Shown here: one piece after another, positions 29,821 through 40,348 of the stretch
Numbering within the stretch: position 1 is the stretch's first letter
Layout of the letters: the number at the start of each line of letters is the position of its first letter
Assembly (NCBI GenBank): GCA_019748235.1
Contig: JAIEPU010000017.1
Coordinates: forward strand, 1-64,000
Direction of reading: 5' to 3'
DNA length: 64,000 bases
Source: a bacterium
Lineage (GTDB): Bacteria > Planctomycetota > Planctomycetia > Kolteriales > Kolteriaceae
The notes under the pieces: model-generated
What the model saw: the letters and a program-made list of their open reading frames with translations, nothing else
Told to the model about the DNA's origin: nothing
Databases searched by the model: none
Made by a program: the position numbers and the translations under genes

Positions 29821-30786
29821 ATGATTAGTGCACTTGGGACGGGTCGCCCGACACTCCAGACGATTCGTGAAGCGCATGAACGAATCAAGCCCTACATTCA
29901 TCGAACGCCGGTGATGACCTGCTCATCGATCGATGCGATGGTGGACTCTTCCCTTTACTTTAAATGCGACAATCTGCAGAAGATCGGGGCGTTCAAGATC
30001 CGCGGCGCGACGAATGCCGTCTTTAAGCTCTCTGAGGAAGAGGCGGCACGGGGTGTCGTGACTCATTCCTCGGGAAATCATGCTCAGGCCCTCGCACTTG
30101 CCGCCCGGTGGAGAAACATCCCCTCGTACATCGTCATGCCGGAGGACGCGCCCCTGGTGAAGGTCGACGCGGTGCGGGGTTATGGTGGACAGATCACATT
30201 TTGTAAGCCGAACGTGGCGGACCGCGCCGCAACGGCCGATCGCGTGATGGAACAAACAGGAGCGACCTTCATCCATCCCTACGACCACTATGATGTCATG
30301 GCGGGGCAGGGGACGGCGGTCATCGAGTTACTCGAAGAAGTGCCGGATTTGGATGTGCTTCTCACGCCGGTCGGTGGAGGTGGACTGCTTGCGGGAACGC
30401 TGATCGCGGCGAAGGGAATCAAGCCATCTCTTCGAGTGATTGGAGTGGAGCCCGAGCGAGTTGATGACGCCAAGCGAAGTCTCGAAGCGGGGCACATCGT
30501 TGGAAATGAATCGACGAACACGATTGCCGACGGACTCAAGACGGATGTTGGCGAATTGACGTTTCCCATCATTCAAGAACTAGTCGATGACATCGTCACG
30601 GCTCCAGAGGAACTTCTCGTTCCGACGATGCGGACGATCCTCGAGCGGATGAAAATCCTGGTCGAGCCTTCCTCGGCTGTTCCGCTGGCCGCATTGGTTG
30701 CGAATCGGATTTCCTTTCCCGGCAAGCGAGTTGGAATCCATATCGGTGGGGGAAATGTCGATCTGACGAAGATTCGATTTGATTGA
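29821..30786 (+). CDS. PLP-dependent threonine/serine dehydratase-like enzyme
   Basis: KCDNLQKIGAFKIRGATNAVFKL, SSGNHAQALALAAR, TPVGGGGLLAG. Confidence 0.92.
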   Translation: MISALGTGRPTLQTIREAHERIKPYIHRTPVMTCSSIDAMVDSSLYFKCDNLQKIGAFKIRGATNAVFKLSEEEAARGVVTHSSGNHAQALALAARWRNIPSYIVMPEDAPLVKVDAVRGYGGQITFCKPNVADRAATADRVMEQTGATFIHPYDHYDVMAGQGTAVIELLEEVPDLDVLLTPVGGGGLLAGTLIAAKGIKPSLRVIGVEPERVDDAKRSLEAGHIVGNESTNTIADGLKTDVGELTFPIIQELVDDIVTAPEELLVPTMRTILERMKILVEPSSAVPLAALVANRISFPGKRVGIHIGGGNVDLTKIRFD

Positions 30787-30958
30787 CATTTAGTTGACGT
30801 TTGTAAGCAGTTCATGCAGACACCGTCTATTGACAGCCACGGCGCGCTCTTCCATTCTAAGGGGGACGATCGAAGTCCCTTTTGGCGGTCTCCTTCGTCC
30901 CATGACACGCTGTTTTGAATCCTCCCCGATTCATTCACTGACCCACTGAGGCAAGAAC

Positions 30959-32224
30959 ATGGTTTCGTTCGATCGTCGTCAATTCCTTCAGTCAGCCGCC
31001 GCTTTATTGGGGGCCGGCTATGCTCTCCCTGCATTCGGAGATGACGCGCCCGTCTTCACACCGAAGGCTTCGTTTGAGCCGCTCGCGACTTTTCTCACCT
31101 GGCAAGGTGATCCGACGACGACGATGACGGTGCAATGGGTCAGTTCGAAAGAGGAGGGAGAGAAACGGCCCGTTTGGTATTCCAAGGAAGGATCAATGGA
31201 ATGGAAGCAAGCGATCGCCTCATCTCGTCCATTCCCGATGCTCAAGCATTTCATTTTTCGGACGGAACTCACCGGACTGGAACCGGGGACCGACTATCGA
31301 TTTCGAATCGGACTTGATTCGGCTGAGAAGAAGTTTCGCACCATGCCGAACAAGGCGACGAACACAATCGAGTTCATCTCGGGAGGGGACGCGGGGGTAG
31401 GTGAAGAAGCTCAGCACACGAACCAAGTGGCGGCCAAGCAGTCGCCGAGCTTCGTGTTTCTAGGGGGAGACCTCGCCTATGAGAACGGAACATTCGCGCC
31501 GATCTTTCTTCAGTTCTTGAAGAATTATTCGACCCAGCTCATCGATGAAAAGGGACGGTTGATTCCACTCCTCGGCTGTCTGGGGAATCATGAAGTTCGC
31601 GGAGGCTATCGGCAGACACGCAAAGAGGCTCCCTTCTTCTACTCAATCTTTGACGGGTTGTTCAAGGAGACAGGCTACGCGTCGCTCGATTTCGGCGACT
31701 ACATGACGCTCATCTTCCTCGACTCCAATCACACGACTCCGATCGAAGGGGAGCAGACCGCTTGGCTGGCGAAGACGCTGAAAGATCGGCAGGAGTGTCC
31801 GAACATCTTTGTCTTCTATCACGTCCCCTCTTATCCGTCGTTCCGGCCGATCGATCTCGAGGACGATGAAGCGGGGACCGGTGCCGCGAGCCGTAAGCAT
31901 TGGGTGCCGCTCTTTGAGCGTCATAATGTGGATGCCGTCTTCGAACACCACGATCACACGTTTAAGCGGACGCACCCACTCATTGACGGACGAGTCGATT
32001 CGAAAGGGATTCTTTATCTGGGGGATGGTTCCTGGGGCAAGATTCGAACACCGAAGTCACCGAAGGAGCGTCCCTATCTCGCGGTCACTCACGAGGCGTA
32101 CCACCTCTCGTTACACCGGATCGAAGGAGACGATCGTTTCCACGTTGCACTCACCGATAGTGGAAAGATCGTGGATGTTTGTGCGACGCGGAAGAAAAGC
32201 CATCTCCACCCGGCGAATTCGTGA
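30959..32224 (+). CDS. Metallophosphoesterase (purple acid phosphatase-like), Tat-exported
   Basis: RRQFLQSAAALLGAGYALP signal; GDAGVG, LGGDLAYENG, LGNHEVRGG, FYHVPSYPS, FEHHDHTFKRT metal-ligand motifs. Confidence 0.88.
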   Translation: MVSFDRRQFLQSAAALLGAGYALPAFGDDAPVFTPKASFEPLATFLTWQGDPTTTMTVQWVSSKEEGEKRPVWYSKEGSMEWKQAIASSRPFPMLKHFIFRTELTGLEPGTDYRFRIGLDSAEKKFRTMPNKATNTIEFISGGDAGVGEEAQHTNQVAAKQSPSFVFLGGDLAYENGTFAPIFLQFLKNYSTQLIDEKGRLIPLLGCLGNHEVRGGYRQTRKEAPFFYSIFDGLFKETGYASLDFGDYMTLIFLDSNHTTPIEGEQTAWLAKTLKDRQECPNIFVFYHVPSYPSFRPIDLEDDEAGTGAASRKHWVPLFERHNVDAVFEHHDHTFKRTHPLIDGRVDSKGILYLGDGSWGKIRTPKSPKERPYLAVTHEAYHLSLHRIEGDDRFHVALTDSGKIVDVCATRKKSHLHPANS

Positions 32225-32262
32225 GCGTGAGGTCGCGATCAAGGAGGTGAATCCGTCCGCTG

Positions 32263-33645
32263 TCATGTCGTCATTGACGGCTTTCGACGATCGAGCTCCC
32301 TTGCTCTCAAAACGTGTGTCCAAACTTCAAGCGTTCGTTTCGCCATGACCTGATCATTAAACCGTTCTTCGATGCTGCTTCGTCCCGCTAGCCCGAGGTC
32401 ATGGCGGTGATGATGATTGATGAGCAAGTGGTGAAGCGTCTCCGCCAAATGCTGGGGATCATTCGCGCGGTGAAGTTTGCCCCCTCCCGTCTGAGCTAGA
32501 AGTTCTGGGAATGCTCCGTGATCCGGCTGAACGACGGGGACGCCGCTCGCCAATGCTTCCAGGACGAAAAGACCTTTCGGCTCACGATAGGTCGTCGGCA
32601 CGCTTAGTACGTCAATATCGTGCATGAATCGGATCTTCTCGTCTCTGTCGACGACCCCTCGATATTGGAACGCATTGATGAGGCCGAGCCGTTCGATCTT
32701 CCCGATCTGTTCGTCAAAGAATCGTTTGTCTCCCTCTCCAAGCCAACCGGCCGCATGAAGTTCGGTTTGTTCTGTTCCCGGCATCGTTCGGAGCTTCGCG
32801 AAGGCGTCGATAACGTGGTGGAAACCCTTGGCTGGACAAATCCGGGCGAAATAGCCAATGCGAAGAGGCCTGCCGGCGGGGCGTCTTGGCGCGACGGAGA
32901 AATCTTCAATCCGAATTCCCATCGGCACGACATGAATCTTGCTTGGATCGAGTCCGAGCAATTCCCCCATGAAATCTGCGTAGTATTTTGAAAAGACGAT
33001 GAATGCGTCAACATCCCTGGCGATGCGGCGGATCTCCGCGATCGCTTGTGATTTGTACGGCTCTTCAAGGTCGAGCAGGAAGAGATCATCTCCTTGCAAG
33101 GTGACGACCACCGGGACGCCGAGTTCCCGCTTGATGGTGGGAATGCAACCCCCGATAAGAATGTTCGAGAGGTTCACGAGGTCCGGCTTCGCTTCACGCT
33201 TCAGCCAGTCGACGAGTCGGAACACCTCTTTCCGAACGTTCCCGTGCTCTCCTTTGAGCATGGTGACGGTTAGCTCTCCCAGTTCGCGCGCACTTGTTTC
33301 CATACCGCGAGAGGCGAGCCAATTGATCAGTGAAGGTCGATCGAGCACGCGGTCGAGCCAGCGGGGAAGGAGTCGGAAGAAGGATGACTTGCTTTGAAGG
33401 TAGACGTTGATTCCGCCAAAGAAGACCTTGTCGATGGCGACGCTTTCCTCATCCGTCCGGATCGGGGTGTAGGTGGGAATGAGCTGAATATCGACGTCGA
33501 GCTTGGTGAGAGCGGCCGCGAGCGTGTTGTCCCGCATGCAACTGCCGCAAAACATCCCAGCCGCCCCCGCCGTCAGATAAGCGACTTTCAAGGGGGATGA
33601 CGCGTGAGATATTGTCATGGGTGGTCTCTTTGAGTTGCTCTTCAT
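32263..33645 (-). CDS. Family 4-type glycosyltransferase
   Basis: LRIGYFARICPAKGFHHVIDAF, EPKGLFVLEALASGVPVVQPDHGAFPEL. Confidence 0.9.
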   Translation of the reverse strand: MKSNSKRPPMTISHASSPLKVAYLTAGAAGMFCGSCMRDNTLAAALTKLDVDIQLIPTYTPIRTDEESVAIDKVFFGGINVYLQSKSSFFRLLPRWLDRVLDRPSLINWLASRGMETSARELGELTVTMLKGEHGNVRKEVFRLVDWLKREAKPDLVNLSNILIGGCIPTIKRELGVPVVVTLQGDDLFLLDLEEPYKSQAIAEIRRIARDVDAFIVFSKYYADFMGELLGLDPSKIHVVPMGIRIEDFSVAPRRPAGRPLRIGYFARICPAKGFHHVIDAFAKLRTMPGTEQTELHAAGWLGEGDKRFFDEQIGKIERLGLINAFQYRGVVDRDEKIRFMHDIDVLSVPTTYREPKGLFVLEALASGVPVVQPDHGAFPELLAQTGGGKLHRANDPQHLAETLHHLLINHHHRHDLGLAGRSSIEERFNDQVMAKRTLEVWTHVLRARELDRRKPSMTT

Positions 33646-34026
33646 TTTTGATTATAGCGCGCCCGAGGCGACTGGTTTCTCGGACCGAGAACGGACCTCA
33701 CGACTTTCCCGAGATTAGCGGGTTTAAGGAGTTGCGGGAGAATATTCCCGCCACAACCCATTATGATGATTCAGTATTCGTTGATCCCACATCCCTTAAC
33801 AACTAGAATCGTGGGGACGGCGCGAGGTTCCAGGCTCGCGCCGGATGGTGGCACGGGGCAAGATTCCTCCCTGTCGAAATGAAATACAATTGCCTCCGGT
33901 CTATTCGGCTTCGCGCGGCAATCGAGAATCCAAGAGTGCCCCGCGAGCGGTAAGAGATCGGGTTCGAAGTGGAACCTTCACGAAGCTGTCCCTCTCACAT
34001 GGCCAATTTCAGCCGAGGAGACCTCG

Positions 34027-35256
34027 TTGACGTCGGGTAATCACGAATCGGGTCGCGAAACGGGCCCTTCCACAAATTGCGTCCACGCAGGTGAGTCTCG
34101 GCAGAAGGCCCAGAACGCGATCACCGATGCCATTTATGCCAGTTCCACGTTCACCTTTCGGGACAATGACGAGGTCATCGACTTCGTCACGAGCAATGCT
34201 TCTCGTCACGAGTACGGCCGGTACAGCAATCCCAGCGAGCAAGTCGTCGAGCAGAAGCTCGCGGAGCTCGAGGGGGGGGAGTCAGCGGTTCTCTTCGCCA
34301 GCGGAATGGCCGGGCTGAGCACCCTCCTTCTGGCGAAGCTCAGGGCGGGTGACGAGATCGTCTTCTTCGACGAGTGCTATCACCGGAGCCGTGAATTCTG
34401 TTCGCGGCATCTCGCGAAGTTTGGCGTCATCACCCACCAAGTGAAAACCGGTGACTTTGAAGCGTTCGAGCGAGCGATCACTCCCAAGACGAAGATGCTG
34501 GTTGCCGAGTGCCCGACGAACCCGCACTTGTCCGTGATCGACGTGGAGCGATTCGCCGCCATTGGCCGGGAAAATGGCATCGAGACGTTGATCGATGCGA
34601 CCCTAGCGACTCCCTATAACCTCCGGCCGCTTTCTTACGGCATCGATTACGTCTTGCATTCGGCGACGAAGTATCTCGGTGGCCACAACGACCTCTTGGC
34701 GGGAGTGGTCATCGGGTCCGCGAAGCAGATGGAAGAGGTCCGGTACCTTCGTGGAATCATCGGCGGGATCAACTCACCCCACAATTGTTACCTGCTGCAG
34801 CGAGGGCTCAAAACCCTCGCCCTTCGGATGGAGCAGCAAAATAAGAATGGCCTCGCCTTAGCGGAGTTTCTCGAGGAGCATCCCAAGGTTGATAGAGTCT
34901 GGTATCCTGGATTAACCAGCCACCGGGACTACGAAGTCGCACGGACCCAATTGCGGGGTTTCGGCGGGCTTCTCACGTTCACCGTCCATGGCGACGCCGG
35001 CACCGCCAGTCAGCTGGTCAGCAGTGTCCGCATCCCGAAAATCGGCCCCTCTCTTGGAGGAGTTGAGTCGCTGATCGAACAGCCGCTTTACATGAGCTAC
35101 TTCAGCATGACGCCGGAGCAGCGAAAAGCGGTCGGCATCGAAGACACGATGATCCGAGTGGCGCTCGGCATCGAGGATACCAGCGACCTCATCGCGGACT
35201 TTGAGCAGGCACTCGCGCAAGTGGAGATTCCCGCTTCGGTCCGAGCCAGCGTTTGA
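34027..35256 (+). CDS. Cys/Met-metabolism PLP enzyme (cystathionine gamma-synthase/lyase family)
   Basis: YGRYSNPSEQVVEQKLAELEGGESAVLFASGMAG; HSATKYLGGHNDLLAGVV; GGVESLIEQP. Confidence 0.92.
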   Translation: MTSGNHESGRETGPSTNCVHAGESRQKAQNAITDAIYASSTFTFRDNDEVIDFVTSNASRHEYGRYSNPSEQVVEQKLAELEGGESAVLFASGMAGLSTLLLAKLRAGDEIVFFDECYHRSREFCSRHLAKFGVITHQVKTGDFEAFERAITPKTKMLVAECPTNPHLSVIDVERFAAIGRENGIETLIDATLATPYNLRPLSYGIDYVLHSATKYLGGHNDLLAGVVIGSAKQMEEVRYLRGIIGGINSPHNCYLLQRGLKTLALRMEQQNKNGLALAEFLEEHPKVDRVWYPGLTSHRDYEVARTQLRGFGGLLTFTVHGDAGTASQLVSSVRIPKIGPSLGGVESLIEQPLYMSYFSMTPEQRKAVGIEDTMIRVALGIEDTSDLIADFEQALAQVEIPASVRASV

Positions 35257-35424
35257 AGCGGTGATCCTCTCGAATTCATGAAAACGACTGAGCGGCTTGA
35301 CGATCTAACGCCATGGCCCGCATTCTTCTTGGCGGGAATTGTCGATTCGATCCACTTTCACTCGCCTCATTCACGATCGATGTTTCGCTTGCGATAATAA
35401 CGAGACCGGATCTTTTCTTGCCGA

Positions 35425-36603
35425 GTGATGGGAAGCCAGTTCAGGGGAAATGTGGTGCGATTTAGAACACGCGCGATTCACATCGGCAATGAACGAGACC
35501 TCGAAACTGGCGCGGTCGTTCCGCCGATTCACCTTTCGTCAACCTTCGTGCAGCCGGGGCCGGGTGAATGGGGGCGATTCGATTACAGCCGGAGCGGGAA
35601 TCCGACGAGAGCCCGGTTTGAAGAGACGATCGCGAATCTTGAAGGTGGTGTTGGTGGGCTCGCGTTCGGTTCGGGTATGGCCGCCATCCATGGCACGGTC
35701 ATGATGCTCAACCCCGGTGATCATGTCGTCGCCGGTTCGGATATCTACGGAGGGACTTATCGCCTGCTGCACAAGGTCACGAGTCGGTTCGGCATTGAAG
35801 TGACCCTTGTTGATACAACTCGCACCGAGGCGATTGTCGAGGCGATCACCCCAAAGACCAAGCTTGTTTGGCTCGAAAGTCCGGGGAATCCTCGCCTGTC
35901 GATTACCGACATCGCCGCCTGCGCGAAAGTCGCTCACGAACATGGCGCGCTCGTGGGAGTCGACAATACATTCGCCACGCCAGCGATCACGCAGCCGCTG
36001 CTTCTTGGGGCCGATGTCGTCGTTCACTCGGCCACGAAATATATCGGCGGCCATTCCGATGTGCTCGGCGGCGTGATCGTGACCAAGGACTCAGCACTTC
36101 ATGAAAAGCTCTATTTCATTCAGAACGCGACCGGTGGGGTCATGAGTCCGCTCGACGCGTTTCTCTCTTCTCGCGGATTGAAGACACTTGATCTGCGCGT
36201 GCGCGAGCACTCTCGATCGGCTCTCGCCATCGCGGAATTCCTCAAGAAGCATCCCATGGTTCGAGCGGTTCATTATCCCGGTTTGGCGGAACATCCCCAG
36301 CACGACATCGCTGCTCGCCAGATGCAAGGGGGTTTCGGCGGGATGCTCAGCTTCGAAGTCGATGGAGACTTCGAAATGACCAAGCGAATCGTCAGTGATA
36401 CGCGACTCTTTCAGCTCGCGGTGAGCCTTGGCGCGGTGGAATCTCTTATTGAGCAGCCGGCGGCCATGTCACACGCCAGCTACGCTCCGGAGGATCGCAA
36501 GAAGCACGGCATCTCTGACAGCCTCATCCGCCTGAGCGTCGGGCTCGAGGACGTCGAGGATTTGAAGGAAGATCTCGATTCCGCGATTCGAGGGGCCAAA
36601 TAG
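35425..36603 (+). CDS. Second Cys/Met-metabolism PLP enzyme (cystathionine gamma-synthase/lyase family)
   Basis: YSRSGNPTRARFEETIANLEGGVGGLAFGSGMAA; HSATKYIGGHSDVLGGVIV; GAVESLIEQPAAMSH. Confidence 0.93.
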   Translation: MMGSQFRGNVVRFRTRAIHIGNERDLETGAVVPPIHLSSTFVQPGPGEWGRFDYSRSGNPTRARFEETIANLEGGVGGLAFGSGMAAIHGTVMMLNPGDHVVAGSDIYGGTYRLLHKVTSRFGIEVTLVDTTRTEAIVEAITPKTKLVWLESPGNPRLSITDIAACAKVAHEHGALVGVDNTFATPAITQPLLLGADVVVHSATKYIGGHSDVLGGVIVTKDSALHEKLYFIQNATGGVMSPLDAFLSSRGLKTLDLRVREHSRSALAIAEFLKKHPMVRAVHYPGLAEHPQHDIAARQMQGGFGGMLSFEVDGDFEMTKRIVSDTRLFQLAVSLGAVESLIEQPAAMSHASYAPEDRKKHGISDSLIRLSVGLEDVEDLKEDLDSAIRGAK

Positions 36604-36792
36604 CCGGAATAACGGGAATCTCGTCCCGCTTGCGTAGAGTATTTAGTTTAAGTTCGTTGCGACGCCGCGCGACGAGAACTCATTACAGCGGATCGACATT
36701 CTCTGTAGCGGCTAACGCCATTGTTTCGCAAGTTTTGAACGTCGTTTGGACGCTGCAGCCGCTTTGGAATGTCTTTAGCTATTGGGGTCGTC

Positions 36793-38106
36793 ATGTCACG
36801 TCTATTCATTGCTGGGTTGGGTCTGTCGGTTCTCCTCGTCGTGTCTCGACTAGAGGCGGATGCCGTTGCTCGTATGACCGCTGTCAAGCTCAAGGGAGTT
36901 CATGAATCGATCGAAGCGAATAACGCGGCAAGACAACCGGTCGAACAAAAGACGGGTTACGATGACGTCCGCGCGATTCTGCATTGCCATTCCAAGTGGT
37001 CACATGACAGCCGAAGTACGATCGAAGAAATTATCGAGGGAGCTCATAAAGCGGGGGTGCGGGTGATCATGTTCACCGAGCATCCGGCCGATCACTATGA
37101 CTTCGTCACCGACGGTCATCAAGGATTGAAAGACGGCGTTCTGCTCGTGCCGGGCGCGGAACTTCACGGCATGCTCGCCTATCCACTCAAGAGCTTGAAG
37201 GGCCTCACGTTTTCCGGGCCGCAAGAACAGTCCGATATGATCAAAAGAACCGGAGGTCTGGCGTTCATCTGTCATCTCGAAGAGCGGATGGATTGGGAGA
37301 TTCCAGGGATCACCGGCACCGAGATGTACAATACCCACGCCGATGCAAAGGAAGAATCACGACTCTTTCTTGGCATGGTGAATCCTCTCTTCTGGCTGCA
37401 ATTGCGACCTTTGATTGAGCAGTATCCGCAAGAACTCTACGGCGCGCTCCTTGACTATCCGAAGGACTATCTCAAGCGGTACGACGAGCTCTGCCAGAAG
37501 TTCCCCCATACCGGCGTCGCGGGGGATGATTCTCATCACAACATCGGCATGAAGATCATCCGTGGTGAAAAGGATCTGATCATCCTCGAAGATCTTTTGG
37601 GGGATAAGAAGGCAGAACTGTCGATCTCCAAACTGCCGTTCCTTGCTCCCATCGCTGGAAAGTCGAAACCGGGCGACGTGATCATGAAGCTTGATCTCGA
37701 TCCGTACGACCGCTCGTTCCATCACGTCAGCACACATCTTCTCATGAATGGATTTGATCGCGAGCATGTGTGGGAAGCACTTGAAGCGGGGCGCGCATAC
37801 GTTGCCTTCGATTGGCTGTGTGATCCGACCGGCTTTATTTTTCAGGCGACCAAGGGAGAGGAAAAATGGCCGATCGGCTCGAAGATCAAGTTCCAAGAGG
37901 GGCTGAAGCTGTTCACGATCGCGCCGCTCGAAGCAAAGATTCGGCTCATTCGAAACGGTGAACTCGTCCAGGAGGCGAAAGCTCGCGAGTTATCGTTCGA
38001 TGTCAAGGAACCTGGCGTTTACCGGGTGGAGTACTGGCTTCAAATTGGCGATGAGGAACGGCCCTGGATCCTTTCCAATCCGATTTACATCCGACCGGCG
38101 CAGTGA
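36793..38106 (+). CDS. Exported PHP-domain protein
   Basis: Hydrophobic N-terminus; 'DVRAILHCHSKWSHDSRSTIEEIIEGAHKAGVRVIMFTEHP' PHP motif; 'GDDSHHNIGM'. Confidence 0.82.
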   Translation: MSRLFIAGLGLSVLLVVSRLEADAVARMTAVKLKGVHESIEANNAARQPVEQKTGYDDVRAILHCHSKWSHDSRSTIEEIIEGAHKAGVRVIMFTEHPADHYDFVTDGHQGLKDGVLLVPGAELHGMLAYPLKSLKGLTFSGPQEQSDMIKRTGGLAFICHLEERMDWEIPGITGTEMYNTHADAKEESRLFLGMVNPLFWLQLRPLIEQYPQELYGALLDYPKDYLKRYDELCQKFPHTGVAGDDSHHNIGMKIIRGEKDLIILEDLLGDKKAELSISKLPFLAPIAGKSKPGDVIMKLDLDPYDRSFHHVSTHLLMNGFDREHVWEALEAGRAYVAFDWLCDPTGFIFQATKGEEKWPIGSKIKFQEGLKLFTIAPLEAKIRLIRNGELVQEAKARELSFDVKEPGVYRVEYWLQIGDEERPWILSNPIYIRPAQ

Positions 38107-38196
38107 ACCTCGTTGATCTGTGACATTACCGTGTCAGTCGATCGTTGGTTGACGGACTGGGTTGTCTCGACCCTGTTCGGTAGTGACCTCGGAATG

Positions 38197-38649
38197 TCAA
38201 TCTTCGGGGGGGAGGATGATGGGCTCATCAGTGGTGATCTGAGTCACCTCGATCGGTTCGCTATTGTCTTCAAGTCGTTTCTGATCGATCAAATACTCCT
38301 GGACCACTTGCCCTCCGATGAGATGCTCCTGGATGATCCGCTCCAGGACAGGAGGATCGCAGAGCCCGTACCAAGCTCCTTCGGGATATACGACCGCGAC
38401 CGGACCGGCCGTGCAAACGCGCAAGCAATTCGCCTTGGTGCGGTAAATTCCGCCTTGCTCGCAAAGATCTAGTTCCTTCAGTCGCGATTTCAGATATTCC
38501 CAAGCCTCGATGCTCCGCTTTGAGGAACAGCACTCCGGTTTGGAAGGATCGGCGCAGAGAAAAATATGCCGGCGAGTCACGGGAACACCCAGTTTAGCGG
38601 CCTTGTTCCGTGCTTTTGCCAATTTCTCGGCGGGTGTTTTGCTCATCAT
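38197..38649 (-). CDS. Thioredoxin-like [2Fe-2S] ferredoxin domain protein
   Basis: [19 protein letters not shown]...[28 protein letters not shown], typical (2Fe-2S) ferredoxin-like Cys spacing. Confidence 0.85.
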   Translation of the reverse strand: MMSKTPAEKLAKARNKAAKLGVPVTRRHIFLCADPSKPECCSSKRSIEAWEYLKSRLKELDLCEQGGIYRTKANCLRVCTAGPVAVVYPEGAWYGLCDPPVLERIIQEHLIGGQVVQEYLIDQKRLEDNSEPIEVTQITTDEPIILPPED

Positions 38650-38913
38650 ATCCTCATCAAGTGCCGGTCGATCAGGTTCTCGACGGAGCATCAGGCGATT
38701 AGGTCCTGGTAGGGTTCGCGATTGCGTCCGTTTTATTTTGGCCGCGCCGCGGACTTCGGCAAAGCGATTCCCAAAGCGATAAATTAGGGTGCCGCCGACC
38801 CCCACGGCGTCCGCTCATCTTGACGCATGCTATGGTTCAGCGGACCAACTGCAGGGCCGCTGAATTCCTCAGGAAAACCTACCTCGTCATCTGCCGTGCG
38901 AAGGAGCCTGTTC

Positions 38914-39102
38914 ATGCTCTATCCGATTCTTTGGTCAATCTCGTCGATCGCCGTCTTTGCGTTGGCCTATTCCCTGGGCTACGAGGCGGGCCGGGAAGAT
39001 GGAATCCAAAAGGGATTTCAGGGTGCCCTCAAACGGGCGATACAGTCCGAGCGACCACTCGATTTACTTCGTCGGGTATTGGTCCCACGAAGAGATGCGT
39101 GA
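38914..39102 (+). CDS. Small single-TM protein
   Basis: MLYPILWSISSIAVFALAYSLGYEAGREDGIQKGFQGALK with upstream aaggag; 62 aa. Confidence 0.5.
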   Translation: MLYPILWSISSIAVFALAYSLGYEAGREDGIQKGFQGALKRAIQSERPLDLLRRVLVPRRDA

Positions 39103-39206
39103 CGATCCGCCTTCGAACGACCTGGCACTTCCATCATTCACTTAGTTGATTTCCCGCTCCAGCCCCCCTTAGACTGGATCTCTCCAAACCAGAGAGGGGG
39201 TAGGAA

Positions 39207-40280
39207 ATGTCCGAATCATCACATCCAGAATCAGGTCATCTGACCCGCCGTGAGGCGATGGCCACCTTAGCAGCCGGCGTGGCGGCGGTATCAGCAGGTC
39301 CTTACGTTCATGCGGCCGACAAGACGGATGACGCACGCCCGGTCATTGGCGACGGGGAACATCGATACGAATGCCAGCATGGATGGGGGACACCTCCCGC
39401 TTCGGTCAAATGGCTGAACACGCACGGGGTGACGATCGACAGCGACGGCTTGATCTATGTCAAGCATCAATCCGGCGGTCCCGTTCCGATGGATACCATT
39501 GTCGTTTTCGATCCGGAGGGAAAAGCCGTTCGTTCCTTCGGCAAGGAGTATCACGGCGGCGGACACGGGATCGACATTCGCAATGACGGCGGCGAGGAAT
39601 TTCTCTATCTCTCCGACACTCACAATCGTCAGGTCGTGAAGACGACGAAGACCGGCGAAGTCGTTTGGAAGCTCGCTTATCCTCCAGAGCCGGGCGTCTA
39701 CAAGGATGCTAGCGGTTACCGCCCGACGAATGTTGCGTTTGCCCCGGACGGAGGTTTCTACATCGCCGACGGGTATGGTTCGAGCTACATCCACCAGTAT
39801 GACAAAGACGCCAAGTGGGTAAGGACGTGGGGAGGCGCCGGTAAGGAACCGGGCAAGATGCAGACGCCGCACGGCATCTGGCTCGATAACCGGCCGGGAC
39901 GCGAGCCCTCACTTGTTGTTGCGGATCGGGCGAATGCTCGGCTGCAATACTTCACGCTCGATGGCAAGCACATCGGCTTTGTGGAGGGACTGTTGTATCC
40001 CGCGCACTTCGACATCATGGGTGACATCTTGTTGGTGCCGGACCTTCATGCTCGCGTCTCTCTCTTCGACAAGGAAAACAAGCCGATCATCCACTTAGGT
40101 GACGATCCAGTCTGGCGAGCAGAAGTCCTCGACGGTTTCAAGGTTCGCGGCAATCCTGCACGATGGAAGCCGGGAAAGTTCGTCCATCCGCACGACGCCT
40201 GCTTCGATAAAGATGGGAACATCTTCGTCGTGGAATGGGTCGACGCTGGCCGAATCACGAAGCTCAAGAAAGTGTCGTAA
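39207..40280 (+). CDS. NHL-repeat / six-bladed beta-propeller protein, Tat-exported
   Basis: LTRREAMATLAAGVAAVSAG signal; repeated motifs such as HGIDIRNDGGEEFLYLSDTHNRQVVKTTKTG, NVAFAPDGGFYIADGYGSSYIHQYD, HDACFDKDGNIFVVEWV. Confidence 0.85.
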   Translation: MSESSHPESGHLTRREAMATLAAGVAAVSAGPYVHAADKTDDARPVIGDGEHRYECQHGWGTPPASVKWLNTHGVTIDSDGLIYVKHQSGGPVPMDTIVVFDPEGKAVRSFGKEYHGGGHGIDIRNDGGEEFLYLSDTHNRQVVKTTKTGEVVWKLAYPPEPGVYKDASGYRPTNVAFAPDGGFYIADGYGSSYIHQYDKDAKWVRTWGGAGKEPGKMQTPHGIWLDNRPGREPSLVVADRANARLQYFTLDGKHIGFVEGLLYPAHFDIMGDILLVPDLHARVSLFDKENKPIIHLGDDPVWRAEVLDGFKVRGNPARWKPGKFVHPHDACFDKDGNIFVVEWVDAGRITKLKKVS

Positions 40281-40312
40281 CAGAAGCTTCATTGATAGCA
40301 GAAGCAACTCAG

Positions 40313-40344
40313 GCGACCGGTGACGTGAGGATGTCACTGGTCGC
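40313..40344. terminator. Stem-loop between convergent NHL and WD40 genes
   Basis: GCGACCGGTGAC-gtgaggat-GTCACTGGTCGC, 12-bp stem with one G:U pair, followed by TTTG. Confidence 0.65.
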
Positions 40345-40348
40345 TTTG

